DNA of 39,482 bases from Bacteroidales bacterium. Its GTDB lineage: Bacteria > Bacteroidota > Bacteroidia > Bacteroidales > Muribaculaceae. A program made the translations under genes and the position numbers. The DNA lies in the NCBI GenBank assembly GCA_014800245.1, contig JAAVGM010000024.1, forward strand, positions 1 to 39,482, given 5' to 3'. This document shows, piece after piece, positions 25,675 through 34,347 of this stretch; within the stretch, counting starts at the first letter, position 1; each line of letters opens with the position of its first letter. The notes under the pieces were generated by a model that saw nothing but the letters and a program-made list of their open reading frames with translations, was not told the DNA's origin and searched no databases.

Positions 25675-26820
25675 TCATTTATGCTTTCTCGGCACATCCA
25701 CATTATATTGATTGAAAATCTTCTCCGCCCCGCGGTTGAAGATATTCCAATGCTCGCGCTGGGCGGCAGGGATGCTGTCTGTCATCCAAGAAGGAATCAC
25801 GCAGTAGTTGTCGCTGTTCCCCGTGGGCTTTGCCGAAAGGAAAGTGTCGTAATTGGCTTCCTTGAATGTGGGCTTCCCATTCTCGTCTCTTCCGATCACA
25901 GCTCTGACCAGAGCGCCTCCGCGAGTGTCGGCAGTCTTCATATTAGATATGAAATTGCCCAGCGAATAGACCACCAGCGATTTCTTTCCGGTCTTTTCGT
26001 TATCCACCACCATCATCGGCTGAATCACATGCGGATGACCTCCGATCACAAGATCTGTTCCCTGATCAAGCAGGAATTGTGCAAGGTTTTCCTGATTTTT
26101 GTTCTGTGTTAACACATACTCAATCCCCCAATGCACAGTGACCACCACAAGTTCGGCGCCTGCAGCGCGGGTCGCGGCAATCTCGCGGGCCATACGGTCG
26201 CGGTCGATGATCGCCACTTCCATTCCATCGCGCGGCTCGATTCCGTTCGTGCCGTAGGTGTAATTAAGGAAACCGATTTTGAATCCTTTAATATCCTTTA
26301 TGAAAGGAACGAGCTGCTCGCGTTGTACGGAATCATTGTAAGTGCCGATATGATCCACTCCGATGCTGTCGAGAGCAGTGAGAGTGCGTCGCGCGGCTTT
26401 CATTCCGCTGTCGAGACAATGGTTGTTGGAGGTGAGGAAGAGATCGAAACCTGCATCGCGCAATGCCTCCGCATATGAATCGGGAGCCGAAAAGCAGGGG
26501 TAGCCGCGATAGACAGGACCACCGCCCAACGGCACTTCCAAATTCACCACAGCATAATCCGCCTCCTGAATTTCGGGGGCAATCATTGTGAAACATTGCG
26601 AATAATCATAGCGCGAACCTCCGCCCCGGATCTTCGCTTGATCGAGCTGGGCTTGATGCTGCATAGCGTCGCCGGCGAAAAGGAGGGTTATCTCAGGGGT
26701 GACAGCCTCTGCAATGGAATCAGACTCCACATCGCGAGCCGAATCCGACTGACGGGCAGTGGAGGATCCGCATCCTGCAAGAAGGAGCGCAAAAGAGAGG
26801 AGAATCGAGCGGATCATCAT
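25675..26820 (-). CDS. CapA-family (PGA_cap) lipoprotein
   Basis: 381 aa. The signal peptide has a lipobox (LLLAGCGSS), so it is probably membrane-anchored. The metallophosphatase-like CapA fold is shown by LLFAGDAMQHQ, VNLEVPLGG, LTSNNHCLDSG, VVTVHWGIEY and VIGGHPHVIQPM, with metal-binding Asp, Asn and His residues in place. CapA proteins were named for poly-gamma-glutamate capsules, but no other capsule genes are here, so a different phosphoester or envelope role is likely. Its start codon overlaps the DUF4270 stop by 4 bp (ATGA), so the two are translated together. Confidence 0.9.
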   Translation of the reverse strand: MMIRSILLSFALLLAGCGSSTARQSDSARDVESDSIAEAVTPEITLLFAGDAMQHQAQLDQAKIRGGGSRYDYSQCFTMIAPEIQEADYAVVNLEVPLGGGPVYRGYPCFSAPDSYAEALRDAGFDLFLTSNNHCLDSGMKAARRTLTALDSIGVDHIGTYNDSVQREQLVPFIKDIKGFKIGFLNYTYGTNGIEPRDGMEVAIIDRDRMAREIAATRAAGAELVVVTVHWGIEYVLTQNKNQENLAQFLLDQGTDLVIGGHPHVIQPMMVVDNEKTGKKSLVVYSLGNFISNMKTADTRGGALVRAVIGRDENGKPTFKEANYDTFLSAKPTGNSDNYCVIPSWMTDSIPAAQREHWNIFNRGAEKIFNQYNVDVPRKHK

Positions 26821-28241
26821 TCAATTTCCTGTTTTGAATATGTGAAATCAATGATTGCGTTGTCGGTGTCGAGCAGAGTCATCGTCGGCTTGTAAAGATA
26901 GTTGGAACAACGAGTGACATAGACTATCACCTGGTTGTAGTTTTCCTGCGTCTCCATTGTGAGATTCACAGGCACAAGCGAAAACTCTATATCTTCCGGA
27001 GTCAATGCTTTGCCGGAATTAATGAGGTCGATGATATACTGGCGGAGGGCATTGAAGGTATAGGATTTCTTCTCGGCATCGTATGATGCATAGAAAGAAT
27101 GCACACCATCAGGCACCTTATTGTTATTGAAGAAATCCTCCCTTTCCGACTTCTTCACCATCAGCAGATAGGGGGCTGTGCCGATCCCATAATCATTCTT
27201 GATTTCGGATGCAGGAATCTCCATAGAAAGACTCGACACAACAGTGAGCTGCGACGAATTCTGCTTATATTTGTCGATAATCTCCTGCGCCGGGAAATCG
27301 ATGTTGACATAGTATCCGCCGGGGGTGGTGATGATCGACTTCCCATCGGCCTTGAGCCCTTTGAGAGTGTCGGAGAGCTTAAGGTCGATCACATTTGAAG
27401 AGACCACCTCGGGAGTGGAACGGAAAAGGCATACGGAGTCGCGGGTGATCTTCGTGGTGGTCACGGTCTCACCTGTGGTCTCATCCTTTGAGGATGTGGC
27501 CTTATCCACGCGGTAATATAGGTAGATTCCCATGCCGCTCACATTCCCTATACATCCGTTTCCAAAGCTCTGCTCCACATAAAGACCCGGAAAACTCTGG
27601 GCGAAAGTCTGAGGCCACTGGAATAGCTCAGGCTTGGTGCGATAGGCACGAACGCATTTCACAGCCTCCTCGCGCGGAATCTTCACATAGGCATAGACGT
27701 AAGGATCTTTAAGGAAAGCCGTGTCGTTCATGCTCAGATTGGATAAGGTATATGTAGAAAAGCCTACAAGCGCATCCGGATCCGAAGGATTGTAATAATC
27801 CAAAGGATTCACTTCGTTGGTGATTCCTGATGGGAGCTGCTTGTTAAGTTTATACACCTTCAGCTGCTGAGGGGCGAGAGAGTCGCCGGTGAGCGAACCG
27901 CGTGGCACTTGCACCATCAATTTCATCGAATCGATGTAAGCTTCCGGCACAGTGTCGCTGATTCCGAGCACAGGGGAGGGATATAGCTGGGAGAGATAGG
28001 AGCAGGAGAGCGACCCATACTCAGGCACGTTGATGCGCCCGAGGAGCCGGGTGGTGGAACGTGCATCGTAGGCGTCATATTCCACGGTGTGTGCAGGCAC
28101 GAAAGTGGCGAGAGAATCCACTGTGATAGTCACCTCACCCGTCACCAGAGATGATCCCTGCTCGCTTAGATCATCCTGGCAGGAGATCATGAGGGAGGCG
28201 GCTAACGCGGCGAGCGCCGTGCCAAAAAACTTTATCTTCAT
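26817..28241 (-). CDS. DUF4270 lipoprotein
   Basis: 474 aa. Signal peptide with lipobox (SLMISCQDD) and a beta-rich exported body. The opening (DLSEQGSSLVTGEVTITVDSLATF), the repeated mention of lengths of beta strands such as YDAYDARSTTRLLGRINVPEYGS and the general layout match DUF4270, a Bacteroidetes family of surface lipoproteins of unknown function. It overlaps the CapA-like gene by 4 bp and follows the starch-synthase-like gene by 41 bp. Confidence 0.85.
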   Translation of the reverse strand: MKIKFFGTALAALAASLMISCQDDLSEQGSSLVTGEVTITVDSLATFVPAHTVEYDAYDARSTTRLLGRINVPEYGSLSCSYLSQLYPSPVLGISDTVPEAYIDSMKLMVQVPRGSLTGDSLAPQQLKVYKLNKQLPSGITNEVNPLDYYNPSDPDALVGFSTYTLSNLSMNDTAFLKDPYVYAYVKIPREEAVKCVRAYRTKPELFQWPQTFAQSFPGLYVEQSFGNGCIGNVSGMGIYLYYRVDKATSSKDETTGETVTTTKITRDSVCLFRSTPEVVSSNVIDLKLSDTLKGLKADGKSIITTPGGYYVNIDFPAQEIIDKYKQNSSQLTVVSSLSMEIPASEIKNDYGIGTAPYLLMVKKSEREDFFNNNKVPDGVHSFYASYDAEKKSYTFNALRQYIIDLINSGKALTPEDIEFSLVPVNLTMETQENYNQVIVYVTRCSNYLYKPTMTLLDTDNAIIDFTYSKQEIE

Positions 28242-28282
28242 ATAGTATCAATGTCGAAAGATTGAAAAAAGGGTGAGGCGTA

Positions 28283-29098
28283 TCACTCCTCTTTCAAAGA
28301 TTGGTAGAAATTATAATAATTGTCGGCATTGTTAGCCTCAGGGTCGAGTTCGATATGAGGGATTCCGCGATCCTCCACAGCCTTGAGCAATTCGGGATCC
28401 GGCTCCGTAGTGTTGAACACAACGGCGTCGGCATATTGGATTGCAATGCGGTGAAGGATATTGTTGTCGAAAGGCAACTGTTTCAGCACCTCGATATCCT
28501 CCTCTTTCACTCCGTTTTCGGCAAGTCTGTCAAAAATACCGGGATCGATGGGGGCAATTTCAGGCTGACGGAGGATATTATATACCACCTTCGCTTTCTT
28601 GAAATCGGGGCCCACGTTATACACTTGCTTGATATAAAGCGGGATGAGAGCTGAAATCCACCCTGAGACATTAATCATGTCGGGTTCCCATTTCAGCTTT
28701 TCGGCAGTTTCCACAGCTCCGCGAGCGTAGAAAATGGCACGTTCGTCATTATCGGCGCGGTTTGATCCGGCATCGTCCACATCATCGTCATCTTTCTGGA
28801 AATAATCATCATTGTCGATGAAATAGACCTGTATCCTTGAAGGCTGCATTGAAGCCACCTTGATAATCAGAGGATGGTCGTCGTCATTGATCACAATATT
28901 CACCCCGCTCAATCGAATCACTTCGTGGAGCTGGTTGCGTCGTTCGTTGACTGCCCCGAAATTGGGCATGAAAGTTCTCACCTCATATTTGCGCGCCTGC
29001 ATGGCTGTGGGGATTTCCTTGCCCAGCTTGGAATTCTCCGACGACGGAAGATAGGGCGCGATTTCTTGTGAGAAAAATAGAATTCTTGGTTTGGCCAT
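28283..29098 (-). CDS. starch/glycogen-synthase-like N-terminal domain protein
   Basis: 271 aa, which matches only the N-terminal (GT5) half of glycogen synthase: ILFFSQEIAPYLPSSENSKLGKEIPTAMQ at the start and DMINVSGWISALIPLYIKQ later. The ADP-glucose-binding KxGGL motif is KLGKE here, and the whole C-terminal glucosyltransferase half is missing. A very acidic run (KDDDDVDDAGSN) lies mid-protein. Similar short proteins occur in other Bacteroidales next to panC, as here, so this looks like a settled family rather than a recent truncation. Catalysis of glycogen synthesis is doubtful. Confidence 0.8.
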   Translation of the reverse strand: MAKPRILFFSQEIAPYLPSSENSKLGKEIPTAMQARKYEVRTFMPNFGAVNERRNQLHEVIRLSGVNIVINDDDHPLIIKVASMQPSRIQVYFIDNDDYFQKDDDDVDDAGSNRADNDERAIFYARGAVETAEKLKWEPDMINVSGWISALIPLYIKQVYNVGPDFKKAKVVYNILRQPEIAPIDPGIFDRLAENGVKEEDIEVLKQLPFDNNILHRIAIQYADAVVFNTTEPDPELLKAVEDRGIPHIELDPEANNADNYYNFYQSLKEE

Positions 29099-29159
29099 AA
29101 CTTGATCTTAAAAATAGGGTTCTTAAGACATTCTTGGTCTAAATTTTTAATCTTTATAT

Positions 29160-29190
29160 AAAACTATCTGAATATTAAACATATAGTTTT
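29160..29190. repeat. 8-bp inverted repeat in divergent intergenic region
   Basis: AAAACTAT (29160-29167) and ATAGTTTT (29183-29190) are complementary around 15 bp. The region 29099-29390 is otherwise AT-rich with no visible gene. Confidence 0.4.
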
Positions 29191-29274
29191 AAGATTGAGG
29201 ACAAAGCGCTTTAAATGTCCTGTTGGAGTTAAAAAAATAGATACCTTAAAAATGCTTATTTAAAAACCTTTCTG

Positions 29275-29305
29275 CAAAGTTAATAAAAAATTTTGATTAA
29301 TTTTG
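29275..29305. promoter_or_regulatory. divergent -7 boxes for starch-synthase-like gene and panC
   Basis: The minus strand reads TAACTTTG (complement of 29275-29282), facing the starch-synthase-like gene. The plus strand reads TAATTTTG at 29298-29305, facing panC. Neither has a good -33 TTTG, and each -33 region falls on the other -7 box, so the two promoters may compete. Confidence 0.45.
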
Positions 29306-29390
29306 CATCGCGCTTTGCCCGAAAGCATCGTAAACCGAATATTTCGGGGCGCGTCTATGAATCATAAAAGATCGAATCATCGAAAAAACA

Positions 29391-30239
29391 ATGATTATAA
29401 TCAAGACAGTTTCCGAGCTTGAGGCCTATGTCGGCCGCGAGCGGAACAACGGCCGGTCCATCGGACTTGTGCCGACAATGGGTGCTCTCCACGCAGGTCA
29501 TCTCTCCCTTGTGGAGCGTGCAGTGAAGGAGAACGACGATGTAATAGTGAGTGTGTTTGTCAATCCCACTCAATTCAACAACCCCACCGACCTCGCCACT
29601 TATCCGCGCACCGAGGAAGAGGATTGCCGCCTTCTTGCTAAGGCAGGAGTGTCGGTAGCATTCGTTCCCACGGTGGAGGAGATGTATCCTTCAGGTGCGG
29701 TGAGAGTGAAGGAATTCCGGCTTGGCACAGCAGCGGAAGTGATGGAAGGTAAATTCCGCCCGGGGCATTTCCAGGGAGTGGCTCAGATTGTGTGCCGCCT
29801 CTTTGAGCTATGCCGCCCCACACGCGCCTATTTCGGCGAAAAGGATTTCCAGCAGATAGCGGTGATACGCAATATGGTGGAGAGCGAGGGGATTGATGTG
29901 GATATCGTGTCATGCCCTATAAAGCGTGCCGATGATGGCCTCGCCCTTTCAAGCCGCAATGCGCTTCTCACTCCCGAACAGCGTGCCATCGCCCCTGAGA
30001 TCTACAAAGCATTGAAGACCGGAGTGGAATATTCCAAGGATCATGGTGTGAAAGAGACCCATGACAAGGTGGTGGCTCTCGTGGATGCAAATGATGGTCT
30101 GCAGACAGAATATTTCGAAATTGTGGATGCGCGCACCCTTCTTCCTGTGGAGGAATGGGAGGAGAGTCCCGAGGTGGTGGGCTGCATCACAGTGTTCTGC
30201 GGAAAGGTAAGATTGATTGATAATATCAAATTCAGATAA
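29391..30239 (+). CDS. panC: pantothenate synthetase
   Basis: 282 aa, normal length. Joins pantoate and beta-alanine using ATP. The HIGH-type nucleotide-binding motif is TMGALHAGHLSLV. FVNPTQF, RPGHFQGVAQIV and YFGEKDFQQIAVIR follow, and a KRADDGLALSSRN segment corresponds to the second nucleotide-binding motif. panD, whose product provides beta-alanine, follows 6 bp later, so both enzymes of this branch are made together. Confidence 0.97.
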   Translation: MIIIKTVSELEAYVGRERNNGRSIGLVPTMGALHAGHLSLVERAVKENDDVIVSVFVNPTQFNNPTDLATYPRTEEEDCRLLAKAGVSVAFVPTVEEMYPSGAVRVKEFRLGTAAEVMEGKFRPGHFQGVAQIVCRLFELCRPTRAYFGEKDFQQIAVIRNMVESEGIDVDIVSCPIKRADDGLALSSRNALLTPEQRAIAPEIYKALKTGVEYSKDHGVKETHDKVVALVDANDGLQTEYFEIVDARTLLPVEEWEESPEVVGCITVFCGKVRLIDNIKFR

Positions 30240-30245
30240 GAAGCG

Positions 30246-30593
30246 ATGCTCATTGAGATGATGAAATCAAAGATTCACCGTGTCACAGTGACTGAGGCGA
30301 ATCTTAACTATATAGGAAGTATCACAATCGATAGTGCGCTCATCAAGGCGGCAAATATCTTGCCGGGAGAGCGTGTGTTTATTGTGAATAACAATAATGG
30401 CGAACGTTTCGACACGTATGTGATCGAAGGAGAAGAGGGGAGCGGAGTGATCTGTCTCAACGGCGCGGCGGCGCGTAAGGCTCAGCCCGGCGATGTGGTG
30501 ATCATCATGGCTTATGCGCAGATGACCCCCGAAGAGGCGCGCGAATTCCGCCCGTCGGTGATTTTCCCCGACACTGCCACCAACCGGCTTTGA
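30246..30593 (+). CDS. panD: aspartate 1-decarboxylase
   Basis: 115 aa. Makes beta-alanine from aspartate. The pyruvoyl enzyme self-cleaves at Gly-Ser; the G24-S25 pair in [10 protein letters not shown] is at the family position. [10 protein letters not shown] before it and the [27 protein letters not shown] core are diagnostic. Directly after panC and probably in one operon with it. Confidence 0.97.
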   Translation: MLIEMMKSKIHRVTVTEANLNYIGSITIDSALIKAANILPGERVFIVNNNNGERFDTYVIEGEEGSGVICLNGAAARKAQPGDVVIIMAYAQMTPEEAREFRPSVIFPDTATNRL

Positions 30594-30690
30594 GTTTCGG
30601 CATAAAATTGGCACGTCATTTGCAATAAAGACAACAAACGGTCAAGACATAAGATAAACTAATTTCAAACTAAAAGAAGAACAGAAAAGA

Positions 30691-32040
30691 ATGGCAATGT
30701 TCGAGAGCTTGTCTGAACGTCTTGAAAAGTCGTTTCAGATATTGAAAGGTGAAGGCCGCATCACCGAGATAAATATCGCGGAGACAATGAAGGATGTCCG
30801 CAAAGCCCTTTTGGCTGCCGACGTCAATTACAAGACCGCAAAGACATTCACCGATGAGGTGAAGAAGAAAGCTATCGGCCAGAACGTGATCACATCGCTC
30901 AAGCCGAAGGAGCTGATGATTAAGATTGTGCATGATGAGCTTGTGGCCCTTATGGGTTCGGAGCCGGCCAAGCTTGATTTTTCAGGAAATCCTACAGTGA
31001 TTCTTATGGCCGGTCTGCAGGGTGCGGGTAAGACCACCTTCACCGCCAAGATAGCAAAGCGACTCAAATCTCAGAAGGGTAAATGTCCTTTGCTTGTTGG
31101 AGCCGACGTATATCGTCCGGCAGCTCGTGAGCAGTTGCGTGTGCTTGCCGAGGCAATCGATGTGCCCGTATATACAGAGGAGGATAGCAAGGATCCTGTT
31201 CAGATTGCTCTCAATGCCATAGCACATGCCAAGGCCAACCATAACGACCTTGTGATCATCGATACGGCCGGTCGTCTTGCCGTGGATGAGGCTATGATGA
31301 ATGAGATAGCGGCTATCAAGGATGCAGTGAAGCCTCAGGAGACCCTCTTCGTGGTGGATTCAATGACAGGTCAGGATGCGGTGAACACAGCCAAGGCTTT
31401 TAACGATCGTCTTGACTTCGATGGCGTGATCCTCACCAAGCTCGATGGCGACACCCGAGGCGGTGCGGCGATTACAATCCGGTCGGTTGTGACGAAGCCT
31501 ATCAAGTTTGTCGGCACAGGCGAGAAGGTGGAGGATATCATGGAGTTCAACCCCGACGGTATGGCCAATCGAATCCTCGGCATGGGTGATATCGTGGGTC
31601 TTGCCAACAAAGCCCTTGAGGTTTACGACCAGGAGGAGGCCCGTAAGGTTGCGGAGAAGATTAAGAAGAATAAGTTTGACTTCGACGACTTCATGAATCA
31701 GATTAAGCAGATCAAGAAGATGGGTAATCTCAAGGATCTTGCTTCGATGATTCCGGGTATGGGAAAGATGATGAAGGATATCGATATTCCGGATGATGCA
31801 TTCAAGGGGATTGAGGCTATCATCAACTCCATGACTCCCTGGGAGCGTCAGAATCCGACAGAGATAAAGGGGACACGCCGTCAGCGTATCGCCAAGGGAT
31901 CGGGAACATCTCTTCAGGATGTCAATAAACTCTTGAAGCAGTTTGAGGATATGCGCAAGGTGATGAAGATGACTTCCACCATGAAGAATCCTATGAAGAT
32001 GATGCGCCAGCTTAGAGGAAGAGGAAAAATGCCTTTCTAA
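30691..32040 (+). CDS. ffh: signal recognition particle protein
   Basis: 449 aa. SRP54: an N-terminal helical N domain, the GTPase G domain with GLQGAGKTT (108-116), DTAGRL and TKLDGDTRGG, and a methionine-rich M domain from about residue 320 (MGNLKDLASMIPGMGKMM, then MRKVMKMTSTMKNPMKMM), which binds the SRP RNA and signal peptides. It directs membrane proteins to the translocon together with FtsY. It follows panD by 97 bp and is ended by a long terminator hairpin. Confidence 0.98.
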   Translation: MAMFESLSERLEKSFQILKGEGRITEINIAETMKDVRKALLAADVNYKTAKTFTDEVKKKAIGQNVITSLKPKELMIKIVHDELVALMGSEPAKLDFSGNPTVILMAGLQGAGKTTFTAKIAKRLKSQKGKCPLLVGADVYRPAAREQLRVLAEAIDVPVYTEEDSKDPVQIALNAIAHAKANHNDLVIIDTAGRLAVDEAMMNEIAAIKDAVKPQETLFVVDSMTGQDAVNTAKAFNDRLDFDGVILTKLDGDTRGGAAITIRSVVTKPIKFVGTGEKVEDIMEFNPDGMANRILGMGDIVGLANKALEVYDQEEARKVAEKIKKNKFDFDDFMNQIKQIKKMGNLKDLASMIPGMGKMMKDIDIPDDAFKGIEAIINSMTPWERQNPTEIKGTRRQRIAKGSGTSLQDVNKLLKQFEDMRKVMKMTSTMKNPMKMMRQLRGRGKMPF

Positions 32041-32054
32041 TCATATTTCGAATT

Positions 32055-32112
32055 ATAAAAAAGGAGAGGGTGACAAGAGCTATTAAGTTTCTTGTCATCC
32101 TCTCTTTTTATT
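32055..32112. terminator. bidirectional terminator between ffh and kinase
   Basis: GAGAGGGTGACAAGA on the left pairs almost perfectly with TCTTGTCATCCTCTC on the right around a loop centred near 32083, with A- and T-runs on the outside. It serves both convergent genes. Confidence 0.85.
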
Positions 32113-32121
32113 GGATGGAGC

Positions 32122-33447
32122 CTAATTATACGAAGGGTAGATTTCTTTCAACCACTTGTCGTTATAGGGTGTAAATTCACAGAGAGCGTAATAATAGATA
32201 TCCTCTCGTATTTTCTTGCGGTCGGTGAGTGAAAAGATAGGATATTTATTCATTCCGGCAGATGAGTCGGAGATCGATTTCAGTCTTTGTGTGAGTATTT
32301 TTAACGAGTCACCGAAGGTTGTAGGAGAGGCTTTGATTATAGGAAACGATTTCTTATCGAATCGTTGTAACTCCTTGTCAATCATCTTGCAACCCTCTTG
32401 ATATGCCTGCTCCCTCATCTTTGTATATTGTTCGGCAGCTTCCAATTCCATTTCAGCCTTATTCATCCTTTCCTTCACCATATGTAAGGAATCAGTGAGT
32501 TGTGCCACTTGTGAGGCATGACGTCGGTTGGTCTCACTCAATTCCGATACTCTCTCCTGTGCATTGTCGGCTGCGGTCTGTGCGGCGCTTATAAATTTTT
32601 CAGCCTCCCGGGCTGACCGGGAGAGGGAATGGATACGTATTCCCGCTATGATAGCCAGAGATATAAATAACATGATGGCGAAAGATATGCCGAATATCTT
32701 TGGGGCTCGATCCTTGCGTTGGATCATATCAAGGAGTGCCGTCGTATCTTTCGGTCGCTTATTCAACGGGCCGGTACAACGAGTGGCTATGCCGACATAT
32801 TCGGGGGAAAGCTCTTTCATGATTACCCCTAAGCTATAGATATCATCCGTTATGCTTGCATGCTGCTCATTCTCCTGTTCCGGAGATATGAATCCGGGTG
32901 TTCCCGCCGCCTGTTTCAGTTCGACGTAATCATCAGTGTCGGCCAATCCGAAGTCGATAAGCACCACGCCTTGTCCGGCATTGCGTATCATCACATTTGA
33001 TGGTTTAAGATCGCGATGGATCACTCCGTGGGCGTGGAGGTAGCCGACCGCAAGGATAATTTCACGCATAATCCGGCGACGATCTCCCTTTGAAAGCTTC
33101 CCTTCTTGAAGAAGATTGTGGAGATTCTTCCCCTCGATCCATTCCTCCACGATGCACATCCCCAATCCTTCCACTTCCTCAAAACTCACGGCTTGCACCA
33201 CTGCCGGGTTATGCAATCGTGAATGTATTTCAAATTCCTTTTGAAGTTGGCGTCGGTAGGAGGGCGATTCGCGCAGTTCCGGGCGCAAGGCTTTCAGGAG
33301 CCACCTGCGTCCGAATCTGCGTCCGCGGGCAATGACATTGATTCTGGAGATGCGAAGAATCTCCACATCTGTCAGTCCGGTGGTCACACCAAATTCCTTG
33401 TCAGGCTCGTTGATAAATCCCGATTCCGAGTCGTTGAAATCATCCAT
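32122..33447 (-). CDS. membrane-anchored Ser/Thr protein kinase
   Basis: 441 aa. An N-terminal Hanks-type kinase domain (about 25-235) keeps the key residues: a lysine at LLKAL (K52), HRDLKPSN with D146, IDFG with D165, and GTPGFISPEQ in place of the usual APE. The glycine-rich loop is poor: ARGRRFGRRW lacks GxGxxG. One membrane helix (about 251-270, IFGISFAIMLFISLAIIAGI) follows. Then comes a coiled-coil-rich extracytoplasmic part with SAREAEKFISAAQTAADNAQERVSELSETN. The signal sensed is unknown. It is divergent from the gene at 33595. Confidence 0.88.
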   Translation of the reverse strand: MDDFNDSESGFINEPDKEFGVTTGLTDVEILRISRINVIARGRRFGRRWLLKALRPELRESPSYRRQLQKEFEIHSRLHNPAVVQAVSFEEVEGLGMCIVEEWIEGKNLHNLLQEGKLSKGDRRRIMREIILAVGYLHAHGVIHRDLKPSNVMIRNAGQGVVLIDFGLADTDDYVELKQAAGTPGFISPEQENEQHASITDDIYSLGVIMKELSPEYVGIATRCTGPLNKRPKDTTALLDMIQRKDRAPKIFGISFAIMLFISLAIIAGIRIHSLSRSAREAEKFISAAQTAADNAQERVSELSETNRRHASQVAQLTDSLHMVKERMNKAEMELEAAEQYTKMREQAYQEGCKMIDKELQRFDKKSFPIIKASPTTFGDSLKILTQRLKSISDSSAGMNKYPIFSLTDRKKIREDIYYYALCEFTPYNDKWLKEIYPSYN

Positions 33448-33465
33448 AATTGCAGCTTATTTCTA

Positions 33466-33496
33466 CAAAATTAATATTAAAAACTAATACCGCAAA
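33466..33496 (-). promoter_or_regulatory. promoter of kinase gene
   Basis: Minus strand: TTTG (complement of 33493-33496), 19 bp, TAATTTTG (complement of 33466-33473). Full consensus match. Confidence 0.7.
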
Positions 33497-33536
33497 GGGA
33501 TAATGAGGGAGAGTGTATCAAAAGAATTAAAAAGGA

Positions 33537-33568
33537 CTTGCAGGAACGGATGATATAAAATATCTTTG
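33537..33568 (+). promoter_or_regulatory. promoter of gene at 33595
   Basis: CTTG at 33537-33540 (one base off), 20 bp, TATCTTTG at 33561-33568. The short leader starts about 25 nt before the ATG. Confidence 0.65.
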
Positions 33569-33594
33569 TAACGTTTTATTAAACATTAGTTGCA

Positions 33595-34173
33595 ATGGAA
33601 ATAGGGTTAAGCCGGGAGAAAATAAAGGAATTATGTGATGAGGTGGAGGGATCCTTTGGAATGAAAGCCACTACTCCGAAGCATTTTGAACGGTTGGCAG
33701 TGCTGATATTTGAACGAACCGGCACTTTACTTTCCCCCACAACTCTCAAAAGAATCTGGGGCTATCTGCAGGAGGGATCCACTCCACGTCGTACTACACT
33801 CGACCTCTTGGCGCAATGTTGCGGTTGGAGATCATATGATGATTTTGCGGAAGGGGATGTTCCTGAGATAGAGAGCGGATTCGTAGGCTCTAAGATCCTG
33901 AATGTAGAGAGGGATCTGAAATATGGCGAGATAGTCAGATTGATGTGGCATCCGGCAAGGGTATGTGTGATAAAGTATCTTGGCAATGGAAATTGGGAGG
34001 TGATCAGATCCGAGGGAACGCGCCTGCTCCCCGGCGACACATTCCGATGCAGAATGATAGTGGCCGGCGAACCTTTGTATCTTGAAAATCTTATCCATGC
34101 AGGAGGCAAGCCCGGTGTCTATGTCTGTGGCAGAAATCACGGAATCGGCTTTTTAGTTGGTATAGAAGAATGA
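33595..34173 (+). CDS. uncharacterised protein, possible DNA-binding domain
   Basis: 192 aa; I do not recognise a named family. The N-terminal 80 residues (REKIKELCDEVEGSFGMKATTPKHFERLAVLIFERTGTLLSPTTLKRIWGYL) look like a helical DNA-binding or dimerisation domain, and LSPTTLKRIWG reads like a recognition helix. The C-terminal part (from LKYGEIVRLMWHPARVCVIKYLGNGNWEVI) looks like small beta barrels. It is divergent from the kinase, with both promoters within about 130 bp, so it may regulate that gene or share its signal. No signal peptide or membrane helix. Confidence 0.6.
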   Translation: MEIGLSREKIKELCDEVEGSFGMKATTPKHFERLAVLIFERTGTLLSPTTLKRIWGYLQEGSTPRRTTLDLLAQCCGWRSYDDFAEGDVPEIESGFVGSKILNVERDLKYGEIVRLMWHPARVCVIKYLGNGNWEVIRSEGTRLLPGDTFRCRMIVAGEPLYLENLIHAGGKPGVYVCGRNHGIGFLVGIEE

Positions 34174-34178
34174 TAATA

Positions 34179-34277
34179 TCTTTGGAAAATTACAAATAAG
34201 TGCAATCTATTTCTTTGGAAAATTACAAATAAGTGCAATCTATTTCTTTGGAAAATTACAAAATTATTGTTTTATAG
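34179..34277. repeat. 33-bp tandem repeats upstream of AAA ATPase
   Basis: TCTTTGGAAAATTACAAATA starts at 34179, 34212 and 34245, exactly 33 bp apart; the third unit breaks down after about 20 bp. A related TTTGGAAA at 34278 serves as the -33 box of the next promoter. The period equals that of the repeats at 21584-21669. Confidence 0.9.
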
Positions 34278-34309
34278 TTTGGAAATCAGTGAAATAATAT
34301 GTATCTTTG
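34278..34309 (+). promoter_or_regulatory. promoter of AAA/DUF4143 ATPase gene
   Basis: TTTG at 34278-34281, 20 bp, TATCTTTG at 34302-34309. Full consensus match. The -33 box lies in a TTTGGAAA word like those starting each upstream repeat. Confidence 0.75.
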
Positions 34310-34347
34310 CAGATATATTTAATGAATAACCTTAAAAAGGGATATAA

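Noticed and set aside
34179-34277. CRISPR array
   Set aside because: The repeats are tandem without unique spacers, few in number, and there are no cas genes in the window.
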